Below, one piece after another: positions 25,658-38,179 of a stretch of DNA of 64,000 nt. The notes below the pieces were generated by a model. It was not told the origin of the DNA. It searched no databases and saw nothing but the letters and a program-made list of their open reading frames with translations. Positions within the stretch are counted from its first letter, which is position 1. Each line of letters begins with the position of its first letter. The DNA is from Altererythrobacter ishigakiensis (GTDB lineage: Bacteria > Pseudomonadota > Alphaproteobacteria > Sphingomonadales > Sphingomonadaceae): assembly GCF_001663155.1 (NCBI RefSeq), contig NZ_CP015963.1, positions 186,001 to 250,000 on the forward strand, given 5' to 3'. A program made the translations under genes and the position numbers.

Positions 25658-25846
25658 CATCGCAACCTCACAAACTCCAAAATTTTTTGTGTCCTGAGTA
25701 ACCGACCCGCGTTTGCCAACGAATTCCCATTCGACACTACGACTGCCTGAGCGCCCCCTCAGGCACGCGAGGCGCGGCCAGCGTGCGAATAGACCCCTCC
25801 CCCATCGGACGCCGGTCGCGCCTCACCTTTTCTCCGACGGCAAAGT

Positions 25847-27406
25847 TCAGAATGTTTGACCGCTCGCGGCGACGAGATCGCGAAGATGAGTCTTCAGCAG
25901 CTTGCCAATATGGCTGCGGGGCATTTCTGATATCGCTTCCAGCGCTGACAAACGCTGGGTCTTGCCCAGCCGCGCGTTGACCACACCAAGAATATCTTCG
26001 ACATCCTGGTCGGCGACGCCGGGTAGCAACCGCACGAATCCGTAGGGCGTCTCGCCCCAACGTTCGGATGGCACTCCGATCACTGCAGCTTCAGCGACGC
26101 GCGGGTCTTTTTCGAGCTCTGCCTCAAGATCGCTGGGATAGATATTGAAGCCACCCGAGATGATCATGTCCTTGGCGCGGCCAACGAGCTCGACAAAACC
26201 GTCTTCGTCGACCCGTCCGATGTCGCCCATCCGCTGCCAGACTTCTCCGGTCTCAGGGTCTGTCCAGTATCCTTCGCGGGTTTTGTCGGGCTGGTTTTTG
26301 TAACCGCTCATCATTGTCTGAGAGCGTCCAATGAGATTACCTGGAGTCCCCGGGGGAACCGGCTGATCGTTATCGTCGAGAACCTTCAGCTCGCTACCTG
26401 GCGCAGGTCGTCCGACTGTGTGGAGCTTATCGGGGAATTCGTGGCACGCCAGCAGGCAAACGACCCCGCCTTCGGTCATCGAATAGATTTCGATTAACCC
26501 GCCCGGCATGCGGCGCAGAACTTCTGCCTTCAGCTCTGCAGGAAACGGCGCGCTGGTACAGTATTTGAGCGCAAGGGCGGTAAGGTCGAAGTCATCAAAC
26601 CTCGGCTCCGCCATCAGCCGCTGATATTGCACCGGCACCAGCATCGTGGTGGTAACCTTGTTATCTTGCGCGCGCTGAAGCCAGCCAACGGTGTTGAACT
26701 TGCCCATGATATTTACCGTACCACCGGCAAGTAGTGGCGGCAGGAAAGCCACCATCGTGGTGTTCGAATAGAGCGGCGTTGATGCCAGTGCACGAACCGG
26801 CAATCCTGCGTCGAGATAACTTGCGGCGGTACTCGCAAACTGTCGCCAACGCATCAGGTGCGAATGAACAATCCCCTTGGGAATTCCCGTCGTTCCACTG
26901 GAATAGATGATGTTGAAAGGATCTTTGGTGCCCGGCTCAAGTACGGGCGCACGTGTGCCTTCGGGCGCCATCCAATCATCAACATCTTCCAACGCGAGAC
27001 GATCAAGCTCTTGCACAAAGTCGGCCCCCAGTTCGGCAGACTTCGCCTGATCGATAAAAAGATGCTTCGCACCGCTGTCGCGCGCCATGCCGATCAGTTG
27101 CTCTTTCGAAGCACTGGTAGTGAGCGGGGCCGCGACACCGCCTGCACGAACCGCCGCAAGGAATACCAGCGCGTAATTGATGCAACTGGTTCCAAGCACC
27201 GCAACTGACTGACCGCGCTGAAGACCGGTCTCAAGCAGCTGTGCCGCCAGCCGCTCAATCCGATCATGAAGCTGATGCCAGCTCAGCTCACGCGTATCAT
27301 CTCGCAAGGCGATCGCTTCGGGTTGCAATTCAGCCCAACGACCAAGAACCGCAGAGAAATTTCCGAAATTGTTCTGGAGCAGAGCCAGCATCCCATGATT
27401 TTTCAT
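25847..27406 (-). CDS. Acyl-CoA synthetase-type AMP ligase
   Basis: 519-residue adenylating enzyme that would activate a carboxylic acid as an acyl-AMP and then a CoA thioester. The P-loop is IIYSSGTTGIPKGIVHSH; other motifs are YSMTEGGV, the GDIGRVDEDGFVELVGR hinge and the C-terminal Lys in MPRSHIGKLLK. Length and order match class I medium- or long-chain ligases. Substrate unknown. The next gene upstream on the same strand is serine dehydratase (55-base gap). Confidence 0.9.
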   Translation of the reverse strand: MKNHGMLALLQNNFGNFSAVLGRWAELQPEAIALRDDTRELSWHQLHDRIERLAAQLLETGLQRGQSVAVLGTSCINYALVFLAAVRAGGVAAPLTTSASKEQLIGMARDSGAKHLFIDQAKSAELGADFVQELDRLALEDVDDWMAPEGTRAPVLEPGTKDPFNIIYSSGTTGIPKGIVHSHLMRWRQFASTAASYLDAGLPVRALASTPLYSNTTMVAFLPPLLAGGTVNIMGKFNTVGWLQRAQDNKVTTTMLVPVQYQRLMAEPRFDDFDLTALALKYCTSAPFPAELKAEVLRRMPGGLIEIYSMTEGGVVCLLACHEFPDKLHTVGRPAPGSELKVLDDNDQPVPPGTPGNLIGRSQTMMSGYKNQPDKTREGYWTDPETGEVWQRMGDIGRVDEDGFVELVGRAKDMIISGGFNIYPSDLEAELEKDPRVAEAAVIGVPSERWGETPYGFVRLLPGVADQDVEDILGVVNARLGKTQRLSALEAISEMPRSHIGKLLKTHLRDLVAASGQTF

Positions 27407-27461
27407 TGCGCAAAACTAGCCCACGACGGTGATGCTGCAAGCCCTCAAAACAAACAATCGC

Positions 27462-28847
27462 TCAACATTCAATGACATTGACTGCCAGCCCGCCCTGGCT
27501 TGTTTCCTTGTACTTGGATGACATGTCTAACCCTGTCTGGCGCATGGTCTCGATCACTTGATCCAGGCTTACGGTGCCCTCGGCACCTGTGCGATGCAGT
27601 GCAAGTCGAGCGGCATTCACTGCCTTCACTGCGCCGATTGCGTTGCGTTCAATACATGGAACCTGCACCAATCCGCCAACCGGATCGCAGGTCAGGCCCA
27701 GATTGTGCTCCATGCCGATTTCCGCTGCACTGGCGATCTGTTCCGGCGTACCTCCCCAGAGCGCCGAAAGCCCGCCGGCTGCCATTGAGCACGCTACGCC
27801 GACCTCGCCCTGACAGCCCATTTCAGCTCCGGATATCGACGCACGCTGCTTATACAGCAGGCCAATTGCCCCGGCCGTCAGCAGGAAAGTGCGCCGTCTT
27901 TCGCGGCACGGTCCGTCGTCGGAGGTTACGCAGTAGAAACGGATTACAGCGGGTATGATTCCGGCTGCACCGTTGGTTGGGGCAGTGACTACGCGCCCGC
28001 CAGCCGCATTCTCTTCATTGACGGCCATGGCAAAACAATTGAGCCAGTCAAACAGCTGCTCGCGCTCATTCGACTGTGGATTGGAGGATAGCTTCTCCCA
28101 AAGGTCTGGTGCGCGGCGTTGCACCTTGAGCCCGCCAGGCAAGGTACCCCGCTGGCTCAGCCCACGATCGATACAGGCCTCCATCGCCTGCGCAATGGCG
28201 TCTAATCCGGCGATGGTTTTTGCTCGCGGCCGCATGGCATCTTCATTGGCAAGCATGATCTGCTCGATGGATTTCGCTTTCACCCGACAGGTTTGGAGCA
28301 ATTCGGCTGCTGAACCGAAGGGGTATGGGACGTCCGAACCGCTTGCAATCCGGTCACCCTTTGCAGGCCTTTTCAGCTGCGCCTCTGAGGCTACAAACCC
28401 GCCACCGGTCGAATAATATGTCCGCTGCAGCAATGTTTCATCCGCTGCGTTTAGCGCGGTCAGTTTCATGCCATTGGGGTGAAGCTCCGGGATTATATGG
28501 CTGGCCAGATCAATATCGCGTGCCTGCCGAAATACGACTGCCTGTTTTCCGCCCAACAGCAGTTTTTCATGCGCCCGCACTTGCTCCAAAGCGTCGGCTG
28601 CTTCGTCAGGATCAGTCATTTCCGGATTTGTACCCATCAGGCCAAGGATGGCCGCATCGACCGTGCCGTGTCCGACGCCGGTGAGCGCGAGCGAACCTTG
28701 CAGCTCAACAACAACGCGAGCAGTTCGCTCCAACTTGCCCGACTTTCTGAGCGCGCGAATAAACATGCCTGCAATCCGCATCGGCCCGACCGTATGGGAT
28801 GATGATGGGCCAATCCCGATACGAAAAATGTCGAGCACCGACAGCAT
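27462..28847 (-). CDS. sdaA: L-serine ammonia-lyase (iron-sulfur type)
   Basis: 461 residues from the ATG at 28847, with GGGAGGG upstream; a longer frame to 28922 has no support. Single-chain enzyme deaminating L-serine to pyruvate through a [4Fe-4S] cluster. The N-terminal beta domain has VLDIFRIGIGPSSSHTVGPM; the alpha domain has TAPTNGAAGIIPAVIRFY, GCQGEVGVACSMAAGGL and CDPVGGLVQVPCIERN, which carry cluster cysteines. Length matches SdaA of E. coli. It is divergent from gyrB. Confidence 0.95.
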   Translation of the reverse strand: MLSVLDIFRIGIGPSSSHTVGPMRIAGMFIRALRKSGKLERTARVVVELQGSLALTGVGHGTVDAAILGLMGTNPEMTDPDEAADALEQVRAHEKLLLGGKQAVVFRQARDIDLASHIIPELHPNGMKLTALNAADETLLQRTYYSTGGGFVASEAQLKRPAKGDRIASGSDVPYPFGSAAELLQTCRVKAKSIEQIMLANEDAMRPRAKTIAGLDAIAQAMEACIDRGLSQRGTLPGGLKVQRRAPDLWEKLSSNPQSNEREQLFDWLNCFAMAVNEENAAGGRVVTAPTNGAAGIIPAVIRFYCVTSDDGPCRERRRTFLLTAGAIGLLYKQRASISGAEMGCQGEVGVACSMAAGGLSALWGGTPEQIASAAEIGMEHNLGLTCDPVGGLVQVPCIERNAIGAVKAVNAARLALHRTGAEGTVSLDQVIETMRQTGLDMSSKYKETSQGGLAVNVIEC

Positions 28848-28959
28848 GTAATGATCCCTCCCGCAGCGCCATCCAGTTACATTTGAAACCAAATCGCGTA
28901 AAGCACGAATTGCTCGCCGCAAACGCGGTGGAAAAGCTCCGCCATAAGCGGCATTCTGA

Positions 28960-31524
<2,565 letters not shown>

Positions 31525-31545
31525 GCGAAGGAGTAATCGCCCCAC

Positions 31546-32631
31546 ATGTCACAAGATCCCGAAGCAGACGGCTACGAGCATCTTGGTTTCCTGTTGCTGC
31601 TCGGGCTGTTGACGATTGGTGTCGTCTTCGTCGTCTGGCCGTTTGCGACACCTCTGTTATGGGCAGCATTGGCTGCGATCATGTTCCAGCCGCTCTATCA
31701 ATGGTTTCTGAAACGGCTCGCCAATGGCCCTAACAAGGCCGCAATCGCGACGCTTCTTTTCATCACTTTCGTGGTTCTTTTGCCGGGTTTTTTCATCGGC
31801 AGCATGATTGTAGAACAGGCCGCAGGCGTGGTGCGCGCGTTCCAGCAAGGCGATTTGGACGTGGCCTCTTGGGGGGATCAGATTCTTGGCGCGTTGCCCG
31901 CTGTCATTCGTGAACAGATGGACGCCTATGGCCTTGCTGATCTGCAAGATGTTCAGACACGCGCGCAGGAACTGATCACGGAAAGTGCCGGATTGATCGC
32001 GCAACAGGCAATCGCAATCGGCGGCGGCCTGTTCAGTTTTGTCCTGTCTTTCCTCATGGGCCTGTATGTGGCCTATTTCCTGCTGCGCGATGGCAAGCAA
32101 ATCGGTGAAGCAATCCAGCGCGGGCTACCGCTGGACAATTCGATCGCCGCAAAACTGGCCGAACGGTTCCTGTTGATCGTCCGCGCGACGATCAAGGGAT
32201 CGGTCCTCGTCGGGCTTGTTCAGGGTGGACTTGGCGCCATTACATTCTGGATCGTCGGGGTCGAAGCTGCCTTGTTGCTGGGCCTGTTGATGGCGATTTT
32301 CTCGCTTCTGCCAGCAGTAGGTACCGGCATCGTCTGGCTTCCAATGTCGATCTATCTGCTCGCAACCGGCTATATTTGGGAAGGCGTTTTCGTGATTGTG
32401 TCGGGCGTGGCCGTGATCGGCATGGCCGACAATGTGTTACGCCCGATTCTGGTGGGCCGTGATACCGGGATTCCCGATTGGATCATCCTGATCACAACGC
32501 TGGGCGGTATCGCAACAATGGGCTTGTCAGGTGTGGTCCTTGGCCCACTTCTCGCTGGGCTCTTCCTGGCCGGTTGGGGCATCGCGCAAGAGTATTTGCT
32601 GCACCACAACAAAGCTACATCCGAAAGTTGA
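31546..32631 (+). CDS. AI-2E family transporter-like membrane protein
   Basis: 361 residues, seven or eight hydrophobic helices. Family features are the N-terminal pair (LLLLGLLTIGVVFVVWPFA), the cytosolic amphipathic region (about 95-145) with DVQTRAQELIT, and the C-terminal GMADNVLRPILVGR and GLSGVVLGPLLAGL. Members were linked to AI-2 export (TqsA) and Na+/H+ exchange, so substrate is open. It follows gyrB by 21 bases and may be read through from it. Confidence 0.88.
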   Translation: MSQDPEADGYEHLGFLLLLGLLTIGVVFVVWPFATPLLWAALAAIMFQPLYQWFLKRLANGPNKAAIATLLFITFVVLLPGFFIGSMIVEQAAGVVRAFQQGDLDVASWGDQILGALPAVIREQMDAYGLADLQDVQTRAQELITESAGLIAQQAIAIGGGLFSFVLSFLMGLYVAYFLLRDGKQIGEAIQRGLPLDNSIAAKLAERFLLIVRATIKGSVLVGLVQGGLGAITFWIVGVEAALLLGLLMAIFSLLPAVGTGIVWLPMSIYLLATGYIWEGVFVIVSGVAVIGMADNVLRPILVGRDTGIPDWIILITTLGGIATMGLSGVVLGPLLAGLFLAGWGIAQEYLLHHNKATSES

Positions 32632-32641
32632 TTGAGGCCCA

Positions 32642-33379
32642 ATGTACCGCGCAACCCCCGGATCACAGTCCGAACAGGTTGGGCGCCTGCTGACTGCTGG
32701 AGTGCTGGTGGTTTTTGCGCCAACGCTGCCTTTCGGGAATTACCTGATCTACCCCTTCATGATCCTTGCCACCTGGTTTCATGAAATGGGGCATGGTTTG
32801 ACCGCCTTGGCCTTTGGGTACGAATTTGAACGGTTGGTAATCTATTCAAATGGATCCGGCTTGGCGGAGAGCAGTCTTCCTGCAGATGCTTCCCGCTTTT
32901 CGCGCGCTCTGATCGCCGCAGGGGGACCGCTGGGGCCAAGCCTTATCGGAGCTGCGCTGATACTTGCCAGCGCCAAGGAAAAGTTCTGGCGGCCTGCGCT
33001 CTATCTGCTGGCCTTCGCTATCGCGATCTCCACGGGGATCTGGGTCCGCTCCAGCACCGGGTGGTTCGTTCTGCCGGCGATTTCTGTAGGGCTTGGACTG
33101 CTCGCCTGGCGAGGCAAGGCAGGCTTGGTGCGCTTTATGCTTCAGTTTCTTGGCATGCTGGCCGCGCTCAGCATGTTCATGAGTTGGGATTACCTATTCA
33201 TGGAAAGTGCGCGGATTGGTGGGCAGGTAATCCTTTCTGACACCGGCGCGATCGAAGCCAATCTGTTCTTGCCGCACTGGTTCTGGGCGCTGACGCTGAT
33301 CGCAATCGCAACGCTGTTGATCGGCGCGAGCCTGAAATATGCGCTGCGCCGGAACGCGCGGTCGACACGCTGGCGGTAA
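32642..33379 (+). CDS. M50-like membrane metalloprotease
   Basis: 245 residues, about six hydrophobic helices. HEMGHGLTALAFGYE puts the zinc ligands at H47 and H51 with E48 as base, inside the second helix. AAGGPLGPSLIGAAL is the M50B 'GGP' helix, and LSDTGAIEANLFLP may supply the third ligand Asp. This is the intramembrane M50B-like family; targets are unknown. It is 11 bases behind the AI-2E gene. A second protein with a near-identical HExGH motif is encoded 1.5 kb away. Confidence 0.8.
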   Translation: MYRATPGSQSEQVGRLLTAGVLVVFAPTLPFGNYLIYPFMILATWFHEMGHGLTALAFGYEFERLVIYSNGSGLAESSLPADASRFSRALIAAGGPLGPSLIGAALILASAKEKFWRPALYLLAFAIAISTGIWVRSSTGWFVLPAISVGLGLLAWRGKAGLVRFMLQFLGMLAALSMFMSWDYLFMESARIGGQVILSDTGAIEANLFLPHWFWALTLIAIATLLIGASLKYALRRNARSTRWR

Positions 33380-33386
33380 TCCAGCC

Positions 33387-34019
33387 TCAGGTTGCGATGC
33401 GGATCGTATTCACCCCGCTGGCGCCGCCATTCTCGGCTGAAAGGCCAGCGAATATCGCATCGATAATATGCGCAAGCTTCTCTTCGCTCAGCTTTTCGTC
33501 GATGTGGATCAGAACGTCTGGGAAGGTGTAATTGTTGACCATCTGATTGATCAGCGAAAGCGCTTGATCGATCTCAAAGCCCGGGAAATACCCTTCCGCC
33601 TGCGCTTGCGCGATAAGTTCTGACAGATAGTGATCGGCCAGATCAACAAAGCCGCGGACGCGCTCAAACCGCGCGGCACCTGCTTCACAGATCAAAGCGA
33701 AAGCCTTGGGGTCGGCGCGGAAACGTTCACGGTTGACGCGGAAACGGCGAACAAAGAATTCATACATCTTCCGGTTTGGCGGAAGATCGATGGCGACGAC
33801 TTCTTCCATGATCGCGACGTGCGGCTCAAACCATAGTTCGGCCATCGCCTCAAACAGATCGTCATCGTCTTCGAACAGCTCTTGAAGCTTGCGACGCGAA
33901 ACGCGGCCTGATGCGGCGAGCTCGGCAAGGCCAACCTCTTCTCCGCTTTCTTCGAACAAATCCTGCACATGCATGGCAGCTCGTCTTCGTTCGATTTGCC
34001 GTGTCTCAGCGGCCATCAT
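33387..34019 (-). CDS. TetR-family regulator
   Basis: 210 residues. The N-terminal region (AMHVQDLFEESGEEVGLAEL, AASGRVSRRKLQELFEDDDD) is a TetR-type helix-turn-helix, and ALICEAGAARFERVRGFVDL lies in the ligand domain. The usual TetR 'T...A...F...Y' spacing is loose, so the call rests on layout. A perfect inverted repeat spans the ribosome site and start. The likely targets are this gene and its neighbours, the divergent acyltransferase group not excluded. Confidence 0.72.
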   Translation of the reverse strand: MMAAETRQIERRRAAMHVQDLFEESGEEVGLAELAASGRVSRRKLQELFEDDDDLFEAMAELWFEPHVAIMEEVVAIDLPPNRKMYEFFVRRFRVNRERFRADPKAFALICEAGAARFERVRGFVDLADHYLSELIAQAQAEGYFPGFEIDQALSLINQMVNNYTFPDVLIHIDEKLSEEKLAHIIDAIFAGLSAENGGASGVNTIRIAT

Positions 34020-34045
34020 TGCTTCATCCTCCTGATCTGAAGCAA
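34019..34045 (-). promoter_or_regulatory. Inverted repeat over the TetR gene start
   Basis: TTGCTTCA (34019-34026) and TGAAGCAA (34038-34045) are perfect complements 11 bases apart. On the coding strand the loop holds AGGAGG, and the stem reaches the start codon. It could be an operator for self-repression or an RNA hairpin that presents or traps the ribosome site. Confidence 0.55.
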
Positions 34046-34144
34046 TTTAGGGGCTGATAGTCTTCGCTTAAACCCGTTTCATACGAATTCTTTGCAAGTT
34101 AACGCGCAAAAACCACACGGGAACTCTAAATAAGGGCAAGAATA

Positions 34145-34774
34145 TCAAGTTTCGCGATCTTCTTCGATTATGGAGCGCGCTTGTTTTTCGAGTACCTTGA
34201 ACCGTTCGTTGTCAGGCAATTTGCCTCGATACCATGCTGAAAGTTTGAGCAAGTCCTCACCATAATTGCCGGTCGGGTAAAACGGCTCGCCAAAGCCGAT
34301 AACCATGTGCTCGTTGTCAGCAATCGCGGGCACGATGGGAACACCCCCGGCCTGCGCGATCCGGTAGAAACCCGATTTCCAGCTGCCATCGGTAGTGCGG
34401 CTTCCCTCCACCGCGATCACCAGCGCCAGTTCCTTACGCTTCTCGAATTCGGCCTGCATCTGTTCGATGATGCCGCCCGGCGCACTGCGGTCGACGGAGA
34501 TACCGCCCATATCGAGCATGAAATTGCGCATGATCCCTTGAAACAGAGTGTGCTTGCCCATGAAATTGGGCTGAACCTGCTCATGCTTGGTCGCGCCCGC
34601 AAAGAACACGAAGTCCCAGTTCGACGTATGCGGCGCGCCTGCGATCACATACTTTTTGATGTCCTTGGGCAAATGCCCTTCGATCTTCCAGCCCTTCCAC
34701 TTGTAAAGGAACAGGATGATCCGGTTCACCAGCCGCGAAAGCAGCGTGACGTTACGGGTTTCGTTATGTCGCAA
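34145..34774 (-). CDS. PlsC-type acyltransferase
   Basis: 209 residues. The acyltransferase motif HTSNWD has His49 and Asp54; FMGKHTLFQG and the substrate-phosphate motif VEGSRT (with ALVIAVEG) follow, and GGVPIVPA is the final block. The start TTG at 34774 is accepted because the frame begins with a normal short N terminus before LLSRLVNRIILFLYKW, a membrane-associated helix. It would acylate a lysophospholipid or another glycerol lipid at the inner membrane; the acceptor is not resolved. Confidence 0.82.
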   Translation of the reverse strand: MRHNETRNVTLLSRLVNRIILFLYKWKGWKIEGHLPKDIKKYVIAGAPHTSNWDFVFFAGATKHEQVQPNFMGKHTLFQGIMRNFMLDMGGISVDRSAPGGIIEQMQAEFEKRKELALVIAVEGSRTTDGSWKSGFYRIAQAGGVPIVPAIADNEHMVIGFGEPFYPTGNYGEDLLKLSAWYRGKLPDNERFKVLEKQARSIIEEDRET

Positions 34775-34838
34775 GGCTCTTGGGTCCCTCTCTCCTGCGT
34801 AACCTTCTAGCAGCTACGCAAAACAAAGCGAATTGGTT

Positions 34839-35372
34839 TCAAAGAGTAAACTGCGGCAGCAAATCCTCGCCCAGAACAACAAGCGCATAACCAGCCGACA
34901 TGCCGAACCAGGCGCTCAGGTACCACCAAAGTCCCAGCTTGCGTTCTCTTGCCGCAATGAAAAAGAGCGTGAGAAGGAAAACGCAGACCATCGCCGGCAA
35001 GGTCCAGTCCCCTAAACCTAGGTTTGCGCTCACCGCTGCTTCGTCATTGGGATGCTTCAGGCTGACTACTGCTGCTAGAAGCCGCATGGTCAGCGTGTTC
35101 CAAAGGATGATCGGAGCGAGAAACTTCAGCTTGGCTCGCAAGATGAAAGCCGCTGTGGCAATGACTATCGTCGCAATTGGGCCTGCCAATGAAATCAAGT
35201 TGCTATGCAACTCGCTTTGATACGCACCAGCAAGCGGCCTCACGACATTGGACGTCATCGAAACTTCGTAGCCAAGAGCTACCGCCGTAAGGGCATGACC
35301 TAACTCATGTAGATAATGGGTAATCAGGATACAGAGGAACAACGAACCCGCTACTTTTGCAAACTGTGTCAA
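34839..35372 (-). CDS. Second M50-like membrane protein
   Basis: 177 residues from a TTG at 35372. It has HELGHALTAVALGYE with H22, E23, H26, almost the same motif string as the 32642-33379 protein, and four or five hydrophobic helices. SLAGPIATIVIATAAF stands in the GGP position and GLGDWTLP might give the third ligand. It is shorter than the first and lacks its long second half. GGGGGGG before the start is an unusual ribosome site, and the palindrome GTCAATATTGAC (35368-35379) overlaps the start codon. Confidence 0.72.
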   Translation of the reverse strand: MTQFAKVAGSLFLCILITHYLHELGHALTAVALGYEVSMTSNVVRPLAGAYQSELHSNLISLAGPIATIVIATAAFILRAKLKFLAPIILWNTLTMRLLAAVVSLKHPNDEAAVSANLGLGDWTLPAMVCVFLLTLFFIAARERKLGLWWYLSAWFGMSAGYALVVLGEDLLPQFTL

Positions 35373-35379
35373 TATTGAC
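35368..35379. promoter_or_regulatory. 12-base palindrome on a start codon
   Basis: GTCAATATTGAC is perfectly palindromic and covers the TTG start of the second M50-like gene. A run of eight C's (reverse: G's) lies beside it at 35379-35386. A protein operator or translational control element are both possible. Confidence 0.35.
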
Positions 35380-35405
35380 CCCCCCCTTCGGCCTTGCCAG
35401 CTTTA

Positions 35406-37013
35406 TCACATCCGGAACACGCCAAATGCGGGCCGCTCTGCAATCGGCGCTTCGAGCGTCGCTGCGAAGGCCAGGCCCAGCACATCGCGGGTTTGCACCG
35501 GATCAATCACGCCATCATCCCACAGGCGGGCTGTAGCATAGTAGGGATTGCCTTCATCTTCGTACTTCTGGCGGATTGGAGTCTTGAAGGCCTCGGCCTC
35601 CTCCTCGGTCCATGTGTCCGCATCGCGGTGGACCGTGGCGAGGACCGATGCGGCTTGTTCGCCGCCCATCACCGAGATGCGCGCATTGGGCCAGGTGAAC
35701 AGGAAGCGCGGAGAGTACGCACGTCCGCACATGCCGTAATTTCCTGCGCCGAAGCTGCCCCCAATCACAACCGTTACCTTTGGCACCGTTGCGGTCGCGA
35801 CGGCGGTGACGAGCTTCGCGCCATGCTTGGCTATGCCTTCCGCTTCGTATTTCCCGCCGACCATAAAGCCGGAGATATTTTGCAGGAACAGCAGCGGAAT
35901 TCGGCGTTGGCATGCGAGCTCGATGAAATGCGCGCCCTTTTGCGCGCTCTCTGAAAACAATACGCCATTGTTGGCGAGTATCGCGACAGGCATGCCCCAG
36001 ATATGAGCAAAGCCGCACACCAGCGTCGAACCGTAATGCGCCTTGAATTCGTGAAACTCGCTGCCGTCGACCAGCCGCGCGATCACTTCCTTCACATCGT
36101 AGGGCGCACGGACATCTTCTGGCACAAGAGCGTAAAGATCGTCCGCATCAAACTTGGGCGGACGCGGGTCTTTCAGAACGACATCCTTCGCTGCATCTGT
36201 GTTCGCGCCAAGCTGGCTCACGATATCGCGCACGATGGTGAGCGCGTGCTCGTCATTCTCCGCCAGGTGATCGGCCACGCCTGATTTTTTCGCATGAAGA
36301 TCGCCGCCGCCTAGGTCTTCAGCGCTGATCTCCTCACCCGTCGCGGCCTTCACCAGCGGCGGTCCGGCCAGGAAGATCGTGCCTTGATTGCGCACGATCA
36401 CAGTCTCGTCTGACATGGCAGGCACATAGGCCCCGCCCGCGGTGCAGCTGCCCATGACGCAGGCGATCTGCGGAATGCCCAGAGCGGACATATTCGCCTG
36501 ATTGAAGAAGATCCGGCCAAAGTGGTCACGATCAGGGAAAACCTCCGCCTGGTGCGGCAGGTTCGCCCCGCCGCTATCGACCAGATAGATGCACGGCAGC
36601 CGGTTTTCCTGCGCGATTTCCTGCGCGCGCAGGTGCTTCTTGACTGTCATCGGATAATAGGTGCCGCCCTTCACCGTGGCATCATTGCACACGATCATCA
36701 CCTGACGGCCCGATACACGCCCGAGCCCGCAGATCAGCGAAGCGCCGTTGATGTCACCTTCGTACATGCCGTTGGCGGCCAGCTGGCCAATTTCGAGGAA
36801 AGGCGAACCCGGATCGAGCAAGCGCTCGACGCGTTCGCGCGGGAGCAGCTTGCCACGCGAGACATGCCGCTCCCGGCTGCGCTCTGGCCCGCCCGGTGCG
36901 GCTTCAGCGACGCTTGCACGCAAATCATCGGCCAGCGCCTTGTTATGGTCAAACCGCGCCTTGGCGTCGGGTGCCTCGCGGTCGAGCTTCGAAGTGAGAA
37001 CAGGTGCGGTCAT
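35406..37013 (-). CDS. mccB: Methylcrotonyl-CoA carboxylase, carboxyltransferase subunit
   Basis: 535 residues. It moves carboxyl from biotin to 3-methylcrotonyl-CoA in leucine breakdown. [39 protein letters not shown] and [20 protein letters not shown] are N-terminal, and [21 protein letters not shown] is near the CoA region; [19 protein letters not shown] marks the acyl-CoA-binding half. The strand neighbour ivd fixes the pathway. The biotin carboxylase/biotin-carrier subunit is not within the window. Its ATG overlaps the ivd stop by four bases. Confidence 0.92.
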   Translation of the reverse strand: MTAPVLTSKLDREAPDAKARFDHNKALADDLRASVAEAAPGGPERSRERHVSRGKLLPRERVERLLDPGSPFLEIGQLAANGMYEGDINGASLICGLGRVSGRQVMIVCNDATVKGGTYYPMTVKKHLRAQEIAQENRLPCIYLVDSGGANLPHQAEVFPDRDHFGRIFFNQANMSALGIPQIACVMGSCTAGGAYVPAMSDETVIVRNQGTIFLAGPPLVKAATGEEISAEDLGGGDLHAKKSGVADHLAENDEHALTIVRDIVSQLGANTDAAKDVVLKDPRPPKFDADDLYALVPEDVRAPYDVKEVIARLVDGSEFHEFKAHYGSTLVCGFAHIWGMPVAILANNGVLFSESAQKGAHFIELACQRRIPLLFLQNISGFMVGGKYEAEGIAKHGAKLVTAVATATVPKVTVVIGGSFGAGNYGMCGRAYSPRFLFTWPNARISVMGGEQAASVLATVHRDADTWTEEEAEAFKTPIRQKYEDEGNPYYATARLWDDGVIDPVQTRDVLGLAFAATLEAPIAERPAFGVFRM

Positions 37014-38179
37014 CCAGCAGCCCCTATCAGCTCTCGCCCGATCAGCATTCGCCTGATCTCATTCGTGCCCGCGCCGATATCGAGCAGCTTCGCATCGCGC
37101 ATGTAGCGCTCCACCGGCCAGTCGAGCGTATAGCCGGCGCCGCCCAGCGCCTGCACGCTTTCCGCCGCAACCTTGAACGCGTTCTCTGACGACAGCAGGA
37201 TCGCGCCCGCTGCGTCGAAGCGCGTGGTCTGGTCCGCATCGCACGCCTTCGCCACCGCATAGGTATAAGCGCGTGCCGACTGCAGCGCGACATACATGTC
37301 GGCGACCTTGGCCTGCATCAGCTGGAAGCTGCCGATCGGTTTGCCGAATTGCTTGCGCTCGCGCAGGTAGGGAATGACTGTGTCGAGGCAAGCCTGCATG
37401 ATGCCGAGCTGCAGTCCGGCGAGCACCACGCGTTCATAGTCCAAACCGCTCATCAGCACGCCGACGCCGCCATTGAGCGGTCCCATCACGCGATCCTCTG
37501 GAATATGGCAATCGTCAAACACCAGCTCTGCCGTGGGCGAGCCGCGCATGCCGACTTTCTCGATCTTCTGACCGATGGAAAACCCTTCATCACCCTTCTC
37601 GATCAGGAAAGCGGTGATGCCGCGCGATCCGGCGCTGCCATCGGTCTTGGCATAGACCACGAGCGTGTCGGCATAGGTGGCGTTGGTGATCCAGAACTTG
37701 GTGCCGTTCAGCACATATCCGCCCTTTACCGTCTCTGCCTTGAGCTTCATCGAGACAACGTCTGACCCCGCGCTCGCTTCTGACATGGCGAGCGAGCCAA
37801 CATGCTCGCCGGAAATCAACCCGGGCAGATATTTCGCCTTCTGCTCTTCATTGCCCCAGCGGCGGATTTGATTGACGCAAAGGTTTGAGTGTGCGCCATA
37901 GGACAGGCCCAGCGATGCGCTCGCCCGGCTGACTTCCTCGACCGCGATCACATGCTCGAGATAGCCGAGCCCCAACCCGCCATCCTCTTCGGATACAGTC
38001 AGGCCATGCAGGCCGAGCTCGCCCATTTGCTGCCACAGTTCATCGCGCGGGAAATAGTCCTCGCGATCAATCTTGTCCGCCAGCGGCGCGATCTGCTGGT
38101 CCGCAAACCGGCCAACGCTGTCACGGATCATCTCTGCCGCTTCACCAAGCTGGAAATCGAAATCAGGTGTGGCACGCAT
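37010..38179 (-). CDS. ivd: Isovaleryl-CoA dehydrogenase-type acyl-CoA dehydrogenase
   Basis: 389 residues, FAD enzyme oxidising isovaleryl-CoA to 3-methylcrotonyl-CoA. It has [69 protein letters not shown] and the C-terminal [19 protein letters not shown] and [14 protein letters not shown]. The catalytic Glu position of the family is occupied in the DYERVVLAG region. The GGAGY and the downstream mccB support isovaleryl over other substrates. Coupled by ATGA to mccB. Confidence 0.9.
   Translation of the reverse strand: MRATPDFDFQLGEAAEMIRDSVGRFADQQIAPLADKIDREDYFPRDELWQQMGELGLHGLTVSEEDGGLGLGYLEHVIAVEEVSRASASLGLSYGAHSNLCVNQIRRWGNEEQKAKYLPGLISGEHVGSLAMSEASAGSDVVSMKLKAETVKGGYVLNGTKFWITNATYADTLVVYAKTDGSAGSRGITAFLIEKGDEGFSIGQKIEKVGMRGSPTAELVFDDCHIPEDRVMGPLNGGVGVLMSGLDYERVVLAGLQLGIMQACLDTVIPYLRERKQFGKPIGSFQLMQAKVADMYVALQSARAYTYAVAKACDADQTTRFDAAGAILLSSENAFKVAAESVQALGGAGYTLDWPVERYMRDAKLLDIGAGTNEIRRMLIGRELIGAAG

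Noticed and set aside
25440..25700. RNase P RNA, 6S RNA or SRP RNA in the gap
   Set aside because: The conserved cores of these RNAs were not found on either strand, although stable hairpins exist.
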